DNA of 64,000 bases, taken from the NCBI GenBank assembly GCA_935421135.1, contig OW285190.1:8752501-8816500 (forward strand), given 5' to 3'. Below are positions 39,501-51,725 of the stretch, one piece after another. This DNA is from Bugulina stolonifera (lineage: Eukaryota; Bryozoa; Gymnolaemata; Cheilostomatida; Bugulidae). A model generated the notes under the pieces. The model was not told the DNA's origin. It searched no databases and saw only the letters and a program-made list of their open reading frames with translations. Each line of letters opens with the position of its first letter. Position 1 is the first letter of the stretch. The position numbers and the translations under genes were made by a program.

Positions 39501-42480
39501 ACTGATTGATAAATTACATGACGTGTGACATACTGTCACAAATTTCACACTAACAAGCAAACTGTAATTATTAGATACTAAATATTTATAATAATATTTC
39601 AGTATAAGTACTAAAAACTGAGTAAAACTACAAAAGATTATCTGTGGGTGTTGATGATAGTTGCAGATTTTGAATTAAAAAGATTGAAAAAAACACAATG
39701 TGCATTCGCGCATACACGACGCCAAATAGTACTAGAAATGGGCACGGTAAAGGAACAGATGTGATTTGAACTGAATCGTAGCAAACAACCATGTTAGGTT
39801 TTAGTTTGTCTTTTGAAATTCCACTGCCTTTGAACCAAAAGAAAAACACTAAAAGCTAAATGATGTCGAAAAACATTGCAGCACTACATGTAGGCTATAA
39901 CCTCCCTTACACCAATAATAGAATTTCTGTTAACCATACTTTCATCTCCTTATTATACTGTTTTATTGAAATTGACACAGTAACTTCTACTTACAAACTT
40001 TTAAATAGTCTCAGGTAGTACAATATTTTGCTGCATTACTAACAGGTATAATATTAGTATCACTCTGCATATTCTGCCACAAGGAGCTATCTCTGTGTGG
40101 AAAGAACTTCTGTCCTGAAGACACCGCCAGCATTCCATCTCTTCAAGGACCTCCAGCAAATCAGGTGACTATGTTTATGAGAAATTATCTAATTGAAAGC
40201 CAAGTTAAATAAACTTAATAAGTAGGGCTACGTGTAGATATATGCATGTATTTGGACCTCTGACCCAGGGAGCAAATAAAACTGGAAAATAGTTGTCAGG
40301 TCTAGGCGTAAATAGCATGTTCGCTACACCTTTTCTTAGCCTAAAAACAATCCTATTTCACGGATGCACTTTTAGCTTTTTATTAGAAAATGATGTTTAA
40401 TACTTGGCTTGGACTGAAAGTGGGTACAAAATTTCTTGCTCGAGCAGGACTGTGGCTTATACTAAGGTTGCCAAAAAACTTCATATTTAGTGCAGTGAAC
40501 TACATTTTTTACATAAAGTACATACATTGTAGATGAACATGTGCTTGGATGTGTGTGAACACAGATTATTCCACACAACATGGGACTCAATCTTCTTGGC
40601 CTGCCCGGTTCTTCTTACTTGACATGATATTATGAAAAGTGGGAACTTTCTTGTATACATGATACGCATATGCAGTGTAGACTGTAGCAGAGGAATAGGC
40701 TAGAACTACAGATTTTGCTAGTCTATTAGAATTTACAACACAAATGTAACCTCTAATCATTGTTTTCTTTGTTTTAGTTGTATACATTGGTTGGAATATA
40801 TACTGGTTGCATGTCTTTGGCTGTGATAATCGCCTGCTTTCTCCAACAACTTCCATCTGATAGCAAGAAGAAAGTATCATGTTCCAGAGATGTTTGGAAG
40901 CTAAGAGATGTTCTTGCCACGTTTATGCTGTTCAAAGACTACAGGTTGATCCTGCTGATTCCTCTGTGTATATCTAATGGAATGATGAGAACGTATTTTC
41001 TTGCTGATTTTCCAGAAGTAAAATGTTATAGTAACTAATTTACATTTACCTGCATGTGTGCAAATTATTCTGATTATAGTCTATTCATTGAGTCCACTTC
41101 AACTCAATTCAGCTTTGTACAATGTAGCTACAAAAAAAGTAGGTTCAATAAAGGCATTCAGTTAGTCATAATATTATGAAAGATGCATGATTTTGCATAT
41201 ATAAATATGCAAAATCATGCATCATGCATATAGCACCCACTACACACTGTAAGTTGTTTACTCTAATTATTTGGGCTCTTTTCTGCTTGTAGGCATTCGT
41301 AACTTGCCCACTTGGCAGCTGGTGGGTTGGATACATCTCTATATGCTATAGTTTAACTAATGGAGTTGGTTGTGTAATAATAGGAACAATGGTTAGATGT
41401 GTTGGAAGGTGGCCTGTGTTCGCATTTGGTAAATGAAGTACTTAAAATGTATGTCATGAAATGCTTTCCATGAGATTGTTTTATATGATTGTATTGTATG
41501 CTTTATTATCAACACTGTTTAACTATTCTCTACTTCTCCCTCACTTATTTTTTATATTCCTTAGTTGAGGGAATTAAAAAATTTCCTTGCAGATAGTTAG
41601 CTGCTATTATGCCATTACTAGTCAACTACATGTACATGCGTTTGTTGGAGTTATCCACCCGGTACCCGCTACAGAGTTGGGTTATACAAATGCTCCAATT
41701 ATCTGTTGATGTTGCAGGTTTAGCGGCTAACCTTGGGGCACTCATTCCTCTCGTATACTATGAAGTGACTGCAGATAAAATATATGTTTACTTCATTTTT
41801 TCCTTGGTCTGGGGCTTAGCTGATGCTACTATGATGGTACGACTGTATGGTATGTATAGTTGTTAATAATGTCCTTCGCTATTTTTAGCTATTATTTTTG
41901 AGGCAAACAGGCAACCAGACAGTTCATGTACATGTATGTGTGATAGCCCTTGTTCTTTGCCAAAATTGAATCAAAGGACTTTTTTAAGTAGTTCTCAACC
42001 CAACTGCCCCAGCTGAATCTCAGTCAATGCACATTTAGTGTACAGTACTGCATCTATCCGACCTTGACATGAGTAATTTCTAAATCCAAACTGACTGTCT
42101 GGCTATTTTAACTGATTGTTTTGGTCTTTTTTCGATTAGAAGTGCATAGTGTTTGTTACCGCTAATACTAAAGCTTGGCAAGAATATAGTGTGTGAATAC
42201 ACATCACAAGGTCACAGTAAGGTAACACCCAAAGACTTGCGACACTAATAGAGTTTTTTCTGCAGCACTATTCGGAGTGATATTTAAAAAGAATGGGCAG
42301 ACAAGCTTCGCTGTACTACGAATGCTACGCTCCATCGGCCTCTGTATTTCCTCTGCTTACCAAAGTCACCTCTGTATGCTGACAAAGATCTATATATTGC
42401 TGAGTCTACTGGTTTTAGCATTTATAGGCTACTTGTGTGTTGAGATTACAGAGGAGAGAAGAGACAAAAAGTCAGATTAA
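30527..42480 (+). CDS. UNC93A-like MFS membrane protein, copy 3
   Basis: Ten exons: 30527-30637, 32565-32751, 37342-37493, 38755-38845, 39014-39096, 40009-40164, 40778-41017, 41293-41428, 41718-41849, 42266-42480. They sum to 1,503 bp (500 aa plus stop), in frame throughout with the same phases as copies 1 and 2. Family signatures are GMGTTTFAVMYA, FFYPTWGVLIP, WGNLVSS, LCGKNFC, YTLVGIYTGC, GLADA and ALFGVIF. It is closest to copy 1 in exons and also in introns 5-7, which suggests those two are the more recent duplicates. Like copy 1 it has the long exon 6 adding a hydrophobic segment (ALLTGIILVSLCIF). Intron 2 is swollen to 4.6 kb by a 28-bp minisatellite. Exon 3 reads YTASFFYP where the others read HAAGFFYP. 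A multi-pass membrane protein; transported or bound partner unknown. Confidence 0.9.
31190..31238. repeat. 49-nt near-perfect hairpin
   Basis: The arm gagttgtagca-t-aaaagtatta pairs with taatactttt-c-tgctacaactc: 21 pairs, one mismatch and a 5-nt loop. It lies in intron 1 of copy 3. It could be a small folded RNA or a fossil of a palindromic element; nothing here decides between them. Confidence 0.5.
32989..37192 (+). repeat. 28-bp minisatellite, about 150 copies
   Basis: A near-perfect tandem array of a 28-bp unit (read as ACTTATACATGTATACAATG plus CACATTGT) fills most of intron 2 of UNC93-like copy 3. Point variants recur: C/T in 'aatg(c/t)acattgt', 'gta(t/c)ac', '(a/g)tgtat', 'tat(a/c)cat'. 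One unit near 33078 carries a 3-bp insertion. The unit is built from palindromes (atacatgtat; acaatgtacattgt in the T variant). The unit lacks stops in all three + frames, so frames of about 1,400 residues appear; these are not genes, as the exons at 32565-32751 and 37342-37493 splice around the array. Confidence 0.95.
41182..41223. repeat. perfect 19-bp hairpin in intron 7 of copy 3
   Basis: gatgcatgattttgcatat and its exact inverse are separated by a 4-nt loop (ataa). The homologous intron of copy 1 has only a weak version ('atatgcatattttgcatagcatcc' near 12018). Confidence 0.6.
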
Positions 42481-43151
42481 TATACTTGTATGTTGTATAG
42501 GTGAACAACGATACCAACCGAGCCACATGCAAAATAAATAGCAAAATTTCTAGTGTAATAATACATTGCTGCACAAAATATTGATAATCACATCCATTAG
42601 CTATTTGTGCCATAGCTTATATTTTGGCTATGGTCTAATGCCTCAAACCATGATTTTATTTAATAATTAATTATATTTAAGTTTTCATATACATGTAATT
42701 ATGAAAATAGTTTTGTTGCAAGGAGTTGTTTCTGAGCAGTCAGGTACTTAGTTTCACATCTGTAAAAGTAGCCCATCTCAATAGCATTTATTAATAAGTT
42801 TCTGTGAATTCAAAATACTTCAAAAATGTGATGCTACTTAGGATTTTAATCATTACTAATGTAAATTACTAGCATTATATTATTTATTTTATAAACAGTA
42901 CGCCTTCATGGGTTTATTCGCAGTAAGCTTACTTTATTTCTTTAGATGAATAATCTTCTGAACCATTATTTTTATAAAAATAAAAAATGTAATTAAATTA
43001 GGAAGTTTGCTTTCTTATTAAGCAGTTTTTGTTAATATTACGGTTTCATCTTAAATAAAAATAAAACAATTGTGCTCTCATGCATGAAATTTTTGTATTT
43101 GGTGTCAACAAAGAGACTTGTATAATTGCATTCAATGTAATAACTTAGTAT

Positions 43152-44081
43152 TGTGGTGAATCAGCCTCCATGGTAATAGTCTCCCTTGGCTAACCCCACT
43201 AACAATATATAATCTTATACATGCAAGGACATAACTCTACTACTATTATAATCAACTGCTTATGCATAGTGCGCTTTGTATTGCTATCATTAACCAATCA
43301 GGTTCTCGCATATCCTCCATAGTTTAATTATACTATGTGTGTGCAATCATCCATTTGCCCTGATTGTATCTTCTAAGTCTGTTACCTGTACACTTTTCGG
43401 GGCCGATGTCTCTAAACATGGCCATATTTATATATTATCCATACTGAACTATTGTAAGCACTTTTTGTGCAAGGCCGACCCTGTTGGTGGCCGACGTCGG
43501 GTGGAACTACTCCATGTTGTTGAGTAAGTTCCGGCCCAATACCTTATCGTATTAGCCCGATATCTTATCGTGCCTTTTTCCGGAAGTGTTATTAGTATAG
43601 AAACTAGCACATTTTCTGTATCAAATCAGTTGTTGACTGCGCTTCTATAAAGCAACATCTCCTAACTCAACCTAGAGGCTTACTCTTGCAGGCAGGTAGC
43701 TCCACTTAGAGGTCTTCTTAGACCTAAGCGGCTCGAGATTATCCTTATACTTGCTTAAGCAACTCTTTCTACACTCCTTGTGAGTGCTACATCATCGGAC
43801 TTTAGCCGATACCGAATTCCTTATGAATCTAGCGTCTGGCCTAAGTCCTTAGATTACTACTACTTCTTTCTACACTTCTTTGGAGTATAAACCTACAGAC
43901 CTACGTCAATTCTGGACTCCTTCATGAGTCTCAGCCTCGGCCTACGTCATTAATCAACTATACTGTTCACTCTTTATGTAATGTGTGGAAGTTACCTTGG
44001 TCGTTCTCTATCAACCTCCAAGCACTTCCCATACCCGTGCTGTATCGGCACTCGTACGTAACACAGCTCAAAACATTACAG
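43152..44081 (+). mobile_element. solo LTR (family member A)
   Basis: Begins TGTGGTGAATCAGCC and ends CAAAACATTACA. Flanks gtat and gcat differ by one base, as for a slightly decayed 4-bp duplication. The reverse complement aligns end to end with 6762-7770. Promoter-like 'ccggaagtgttattagtatag', then 'tataaagcaacatctc', gives + orientation. Confidence 0.75.
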
Positions 44082-45149
44082 CATTATGAATAAATCTAAA
44101 TGGATCACGCTAAACATTTTTTGTTAGTTTTTGTAGTTTGATGTGACTTGTAAACAATGTGCTTGGCTCAAATCTGAGCTACGCATCAAAAGAAGAATAA
44201 AATAATGTGTTTGTTTAGGAATCTACACATGGACAAAACTGGCCTAATATTGCGTAGTGGTAAAGACGTGAGAGTGATGTGATAATGAAATGAAATGAAA
44301 AAAAGAAGAAAACTTCAACTAAAGTTTCTAGTGCTAGAAATCAAACTCTTGTTTACCTGAAGCTTTAACCACCAACTAAAATCTTTACTTGAATTTAGCT
44401 CCTCCCTAGTATAAGACCTGGTATTCTAACTTTAGCTGGAGTCGTCTTCACACTCTCACATCATTTATCTCTCATTTCAATCTCACATCTTTTACCACTA
44501 CCACTAATGTTGTGTCAGAAACATGAATTACATAAAATTGCTACAGCTGAGTTATTAATAGTTTAATATAACTTACCTATGGCGAAAAAAGATTTGACTC
44601 TGCACTCTTGAAGTTTGACAGCTGCTAAGCCACTAACAACCAAAAACTGCTCTACAGTCCTCCAAGAGCTCTAGTACAATGATAGGTTGTAGAACATCAC
44701 AATCATATAAAATATGTATATGGTGGGGCATTAATTGAAGAAATACTTCATCCTAGCTTACAGTTTAAAGCATGTATTTAAGCCAACATTTAAGAATTCC
44801 ATAAGTGGCCTCAAATTCTGCACTATTATGATGTCAGAAATTCACACAATAATATAAATAATTCGGAAAGCCAGGAGGCTGGCTGCTCAACATAATTTGG
44901 TAAGTTTATACATGATATTCTGCTTCACTCATAGCTCCAAAAGCTAAACAATGAGATAGCTTTAGTGGATATGCAGGAAGCTGGTCACTTTGCTTTTGGA
45001 CTGCAGGTGGCTGGGTCGCATAGCTTACTACCATAGATGGACACGTAAGTATAACTTTGTTTTGTAGGATATGGTGTACCAGCATTGATGCTTTGCATCC
45101 TGCTAATCATTGGGTCTTCCTGTACACCATCAAGGTATGCTGCTATGCA

Positions 45150-46390
45150 CATTACCTATGACCCGACTGTTGCAGTAACACATTGCACATTGTGTTGCTA
45201 ATGGGTGGCTTGATAATATGAACAAGCCCTGGGTCCCCATGCACAGTCCAATAGTTATACATATAACTATATTGATAATGACCCGGCTGCTGCAGCAACA
45301 CAATGCACCTTGTGTTGATTATGGGTGGCTTGATAATATGAACAAGCCCTGGGTCCCCATGCACAGCCCAATAGTTATACATATAACTATATTGATAATG
45401 ACCCGACTGTTGCCGTAGCACATTCATGTTGCTAATGGGTGGCTTGATAATATGAACAAGCCCTGGGTCCCCATGCACAGTCCAATAGTTATACATATAA
45501 CTATATTGATAATGACCCGACTGTTGCCGTAGCACATTCATGTTGCTAATGGGTGGCTTGATAATATGAACAAGCCCTGGGTCCCCATGCACAGTCCAAT
45601 AGTTATACATATAACTGTACTAATAATGACCCGACTGTTGCAGTAACACATTGCACATGGTGTTACTAATGGGTGGCTTGATGATATTGATAACAAGCCT
45701 GGGTCTCCATGCACAGTCTACTAGTTATACACATAACTACATTGATAATGACCCGACTGTTGCAGTAACACATTGGTGTTGCCTATCATGGATCCTATGG
45801 GTCCCAATGCACAGTCTAATACATGTAGTTGTGTATACCCTACTGTTGCAGTAACATATTTGTGGCTTGACATTGTATTGTAAACAAGCCTGGGTCCCCA
45901 CAAACAGACCAATAGTTATACATATACATGTAGCTATATTGATATAATGACCCTATTGTTGCAGTGACACATATTTTGTGTTACCTATTGGATGGCTTGA
46001 TATTATGTTAACAAGCCTGGGTCCCCATCCACAGTCTAATAGTTATGTACATGCATAACTGCATGTATACTGATGATGACACCACTGTCGCAGTATGTTC
46101 TGCTGCTTATGGATGGCTTGATATTATATTGTGAACAAGCCTGTGGCTCTATGAATAAGCACAGTCTAAGAAATATTGATAATGATCTGTCTGTTGCAAT
46201 AACACAACATGACTGTGTTGTTTATAATGGCTTGATGTTATATGAACAAGCCTTGGCTTCCATGGTTGCTTTATCTGGTAACAGTATATTATTGATGTGG
46301 CCAACATTACATACTGTCAAGCGACATATTGTGTCATTTACTGAGTGGCTTGATATTATATGAAAAAGCCTCAGTTCTGAAGCACAGTTT
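45150..46390 (+). repeat. 114-122-bp tandem satellite
   Basis: The phrase 'tgacccgactgttgc' recurs at about 45159, 45279, 45399, 45513, 45627, 45749 and, decayed, 45948. Each unit also has 'gggtggcttgataatatgaacaagcc' and 'tgggtccccatgcacagtc'. Copies at 46000-46390 are weaker (gcttgatattatat...aacaagcc). About ten units, with the central ones nearly identical. Confidence 0.85.
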
Positions 46391-49300
46391 AATGGCTATA
46401 GTAAAGATGGCAAGAGTGTGAAAGCAACCAACCTCTCTTGTGGATTGCTGGATGTTTCATATAATATTTATATGGTGTTAACTAAGACTATGCTACACCA
46501 TGAAGCATTACACAGTTTAGTTTGTGTTTATAGCATGAACAGGATTGTTGAACAAAGTAGCTGCAGCCGGCCTGGCTATATAGCCATTGAATCTGATTAT
46601 CTTGCAATGTTGAATTAGGCATAGCCTTAACAGATGATAGCCAGTAATGAATCTGAGGCTATAATTGGCAAAGGTGACTGGTTTCATCAATACAGACAGG
46701 CTGGGCAGGTAGATTGTTCTTTGCTGGACTCGACATGTATGTGGGAATGACAGAATTTTATAGATGTCACATCAAGGATCACGGAGTCCTATAATATCAA
46801 TGTCTTCAAGTGAGGATTCATATTACTGTCGTAGTCAGTGTTGAGTAAATCATTGTTCTCTAACTGATGATAGTGTTTGCCAACCTATATTGATTTGTAC
46901 AGGATTTGGCAGCTATAAAAAATAAATGATCACCTCCAAATGATAAAATGATTGGTGACAATTTCTTATATAGAAATTTGACAATAAAGTGATAAAAAAT
47001 AAGAAAGCTATCAGCTTGAAGGGATCATTCTCAGAAACAGTTGGTGAGACTGCAAAACACAATGGAAGTGACCTGTGTTAAACTATATACAGTGTATAAT
47101 ACATTATATAAGGAAGATGGAGACAACTCCACAGAATATAATAGCAAAACAATAATTCACATTGTACTGTAATTGGTTGAATTTCTAGAAATATTGAGGA
47201 ATGACAGATGTATGATACATTCTGTGTTGTGATAAACCTTCTACGCTTGCAAATCAATTTTACCATAGCTGAACAAGTCATAAAATGATGTCTTATGAAA
47301 CGAAAAGTCTTCGGCTAATGTGCATTATAGTCTACTCTTGGTCTGCACAAATTAGTTGTTTTTCCTGGCTAAAAGCTTGACAATTAATTGAAAAAGGTTG
47401 AAGTCTTTTAACTACATGTACCCTGCTAAGTACAAAAAATCTGAAATAGAAAACACTTGAAAGTTTAATTGGCATTGGATTCCTTGGCTGTTTTATGACA
47501 TCAAGTGAATTGTGTACTATTGGTATCAGAAATGTTGTGAAGTTGACTATACCCTAAGTTTATTTCAGACCATAGGCTGTGCCAGTATTGTGGGCTGCAC
47601 CTGGAATGTTCAGATTAATGAAAGATATATTATTTTGTGGCTGGTCAGCACACGTTACAAGTGGAAATAGGCTACATTGAAAGCTTTCTAATTACTGGAA
47701 AAGCTGGCATTTATGAACACTAAACACAGGCCCACTCTGTTATACAATAAGATCTGCTACTTTGAGTTTATAATGTTGGTAGTTGCTCTGGAACATTTAT
47801 TTAATAGCTGAAAGCTACACATTCCTACATGTAATCTAGCTGGCCTCTTACATGTACATGCTGAACGCTCTATAGTATTGATAGGGAGGTTAGCCCAGGC
47901 CATTGGCTTGGTAGTGGCTTGCTTGCTAGCTAGCTTATCCAGTTGGGAAGCTACTTTACGTTGTACAGGCTAGGCTTGACTAATTTAATAGCCAAAAGTT
48001 TGGTAATCGAAAAGCAAAATGGAACCACGCTAATGTGGACACACAATTTGCACAGTACTAATAATACTGTTGGGTCTATTTTGTATAAAAATGAGTTGAA
48101 AATACTTGTAGATGCTTTGTAGTTTAGTTGGTTATTTTGTAAGTTGTACTTGGATATCTATCAGCAACAGATGGACCGGTAATGAAATAGCTAGCTAGCT
48201 AGCTAGCAATGGCTTGTAGCTGCTAGTGATCAAAAAGCCAAATGATTAGATTTGTACATGCAGTAACTTTGCTGCAGTTAGCTACATCAATCTGATGGGT
48301 AGAACTCATTCTTTGAAATAATATAACACGTCATCTAACTAGCTAAGTCAATGATATCATTGGCAACTAGCATACATAATATAATTATGATAAATTGAAT
48401 ATCCAAGTTTATTATGCATCTGGAACTTGAGCGAGTACACTGAATTCAGTTGCACCGGACTACATTTAGTTGTCTAACTTGTGTCATATTTGACCATTCA
48501 CATGTATGTTTCTATTGAGATTTTGGAATTAGTAGTGATCTAATTCATATGATGAAAGCTTTACCGATTCTACTGTTTGTATATGATGTTTATGCACATG
48601 TAGATACCTTTGTGCCAGTTTGATACTAATCACAATGTATGCCACTCTGTTGAGTGTTTGGGGAAAAATGTGCATAACTAATATTCGAAATGTCACTAGC
48701 TACATTGTACATGTAGCAGATTGTGGCCACAGACAGGCTGGGAAAATTTCATGACTCACTTTCAAGAGTTAGGATTGCACCAGCAGAAAGTTGCAAGGTG
48801 TATGTGGTTGCTGGGAACACTATTATATCAAGTTGATAATGGCTTCAACCCAGAAATATATATAAGTAAAATTATACACTTTTATTAATCAAGTTGACCA
48901 ACTAAATAGCTCATTTGTAAATGTACATATTATCATCTAAGCCTAGATGGTGTTGCTGAATTTATTGCTGCACACATTTGCAGTTGATGTTTGTTTATAC
49001 CTGTGAATAAGATTTAACAAAGTAATGGTTGTTTTGTACCTCCTCTGTCTTTGTGACATGAAATTTGCCAGCAGGGCTAGTAGAGACAACTAACAGAGAG
49101 GTGTTGTTTATGCAAGGCTAACTTTGCCTCGCTATGTAGACACTTGAAATTCACGGATGGTTCTGGATGAACTTTCAAATTTCTTGGGAAATCTGAAGAC
49201 TCTTTAAATTTTCAGTCTTGAAAGTTGTAAAACAGGCTACCTACAATGCATCCTGTATCTATTAAGATGTACATTTGTATTATGTCATGTCATTTACATC

Positions 49301-49800
49301 TGCGCTGTGTACATGTACATGTAAGTGTATTTATTCATAATGAATATCCCACAATTGCCTAACTAAGGTGGTCAAGTTATCACCAGAGTGGTGTTGTGCA
49401 AAATTCCGGTACAATTTCTATTACGTGCCTTGTGGTGTAAGCTGTAGGTCAGTATTTGCATACCACACAAGAATGCTGCTAGCTTCTGGTTAACTACTGT
49501 ACTTACTAGTTTGCAGAAATACATTGAGAGCTAGAAATGCAATGCACATTACGGCAGATGTTTTTAGTGCTAATGTTTCACTTCAAATAAAAAGCTGTGG
49601 TACATGTACCAGGACTGATGCCACTACAGGCTATATATTATACTACTACTATATAAAAATTTTATAATCAAAGATATGGCATTACATCATTATTAATAAT
49701 GCATGACTGTATGATGTACAGTGGCTGAGTGTTTACAGCACACAGAATAGGGCTCCTCTGAAGTCTCATTGTTTAGCTTTTGGAGCTATGAGTGAAGCAG

Positions 49801-50144
49801 AATTATAAATCAAACGAGACTTACCTGTAAGGTGAAGTTTGATAGTAATTCTGCGAACGAATAGCGAAGAAGGTAAACAATCCCGCCCTTGGGTTAGAGT
49901 TTCCCACCCATATTTTACTCTTCGCTATCATTTTATTATTGTGAATGTATGTTACTGATTGTATGTTATTGTTTTCATCATCCTTTTTCAAAAACTTTTG
50001 CCCTAATCTGTGTGCTCCTCTGAACAAGTGACCAGCTTCCTGCATATCCACTAAAGCTATCTCATTGTTTACCTTCTTCGCTATTCGTTCGCAGAATTAC
50101 TATCAAACTTCACCTTACAGGTAAGTCTCGTTTGATTTATAATT
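49801..50144. mobile_element. inverted-repeat element with ~80-bp arms
   Basis: The arms 49801-49881 and about 50064-50144 are exact or nearly exact inverted copies (outer end aattataaatcaaacgagac), enclosing about 180 bp. Sequence just outside the left arm (cattgtttagcttttggagc...) and just inside the right arm (cctgcatatccactaaagct) matches the two halves of 44922-44998 in inverted order, so the locus looks rearranged. No transposase. Confidence 0.65.
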
Positions 50145-50278
50145 ATATATCATGTCAGGGGCATATTTTAAGGGGCGGCAGGAAGGCACTGCTGGCCCGT
50201 TGCCAAAATAAAGTGACTTAAAAACACTACTTTTGAAAGCTTGGCACTATTCCCCTTTAATATTGGCTTAATTTCCGA

Positions 50279-50545
50279 GGTGCCGAGATGGCCGTGATGG
50301 TAGCGGCTTCAAACACATGCAAGGTGTAGTGCCGGAGGTAGGCGGTTCGAGACCAAATTGCTCCCAGAAAAAAATCCACAACATTGGTGGCAGCATTGGG
50401 ATGGTGAAAGACCCATGCATGGCTCGTTGTGGTGGTGAGAATGTGGTGAAACTGTCCAGCCGTGTGTGTGGGCTGCTTGCCGTTATACATGGGGTCTTTG
50501 AAGCCTCCTTTTTTGGGGTTGCCGAGATGGCCGTGATGGTAACGT
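50279..50545 (+). mobile_element. tRNA-like SINE with a second partial head
   Basis: 'gccgagatggccgtgatggtagcgg' gives an A-box-like start and 'gcggttcgagacc' a B-box, about 45 bp apart. The head 'gttgccgagatggccgtgatggtaacg' is repeated at 50518-50545. No tRNA fold closes, so it is a SINE rather than a tRNA gene. Confidence 0.5.
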
Positions 50546-50645
50546 CCTATTTTAAACTGTCTAGTTATGAAACACCCTGTTTCGAACTGTCTATTTGTGA
50601 AACGCTCTGTTTCGAACTGTTTTTTCCGAAATGTCTCTTTACCAA
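50545..50645 (+). repeat. dispersed 'tttcgaactgtc' repeat, second copy
   Basis: Matches 16605-16690 in the same order and orientation (gtttcgaactgtc, atttgtgaaac, ccgaaatgt.tctttacc). Confidence 0.5.
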
Positions 50646-51499
50646 TAGTAACTGTATTAAGTAGAAGTAGTTATTATGAGTAATTTCTGTAGTGATGCTA
50701 GAACTAGCATGCTGCTACAGTGTATGTCTAATTTTTGCACTTGAGAGAATGAAATTTGAAAGTTTTCCGTTGCACGTGCCTTTGCGAGGGGGGGGGGGTG
50801 CCCACCAAGATTATAATATATGTACACAATACATAGGCCTACACGATGCCTATACATATACAATCCTATGTAGGGCCTATATACACGTATTATATAAACT
50901 GCATGATTTTTGTATTCTTCGTTGAATGAGATTAGATAGTCCATTCTATAACAGCGATGTTGTATAGTAATATTGATGTTAATATTTGCAGTCTGGCCTT
51001 AGTGGAAGTCAATATAGCCATCGGGACAGAAGTGCTTGGTCGTCTTGTGTATCTGTATAGGTAAGGCACAGTTAACATAGCAGTCAGTTCTTTTTTCTGT
51101 GTCCTGAACTACAAGCCTATGAAATTGAATTGAATTTTACACACAGTTTACGCGTACAATATCTTATACAATATTCTTATTGCACGGTTTTATTTAATTA
51201 TTATACATGTATTCAACTACGCACAATTATGTAATTATAGTTATACAGAATATTGCACCCAAGTCGGAGTACTGTGGTGAGACAGAAATTCCTTTAAAGT
51301 GTACTGAAATTATAAGCTTCAACCTACACCGATCTAACACTTAATGCATACTAGTGTCTCGGGTAGTTGTCTTTCTTACTTAAGTATATTCTTACAGTCA
51401 TTGTCTAATTACTCTTGCATAATTATGTACATAATATGGTCGTACATTGTAAAATGCATACTCATTATTATATCGTATATACGTGTACAATTCATGTAA

Positions 51500-51725
51500 G
51501 AGAACTGCGGTGGCCTAGTGGTAAGGGCTCTGGACTTCTATGTGGGAGTCCCAGGTTCGATTCCCATAAGGGTCATTGGTGGTGCTAGGAAGGGCATCCA
51601 ACCTTATAATGCTCCTGTGCTACTTCAGTAACTTTGCCATTGGTGAAGTGCCTTCTCCACCCCAAATTAGAAAAAATGCAGATCTCTTTAGATCTTTGCT
51701 TTCTTACCTGGGATAAATAGCGGGA
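51500..51725 (+). mobile_element. tRNA-derived SINE
   Basis: 'gcggtggcctagtggtaagg' (A box TGGCCTAGTGG) is followed about 35 bp on by 'caggttcgattcc', an excellent B box. The tail continues as a non-tRNA body (ggtcattggtggtgctagg... ttacctgggataaatagcg), as in SINEs. Confidence 0.65.

Noticed and set aside
49821..50051. 76-residue minus-strand open frame
   Set aside because: It runs across the inverted-repeat element and ends in the translated arm; a short VDMQEAGH-like phrase recurs at 44.95 kb but no family is recognisable.
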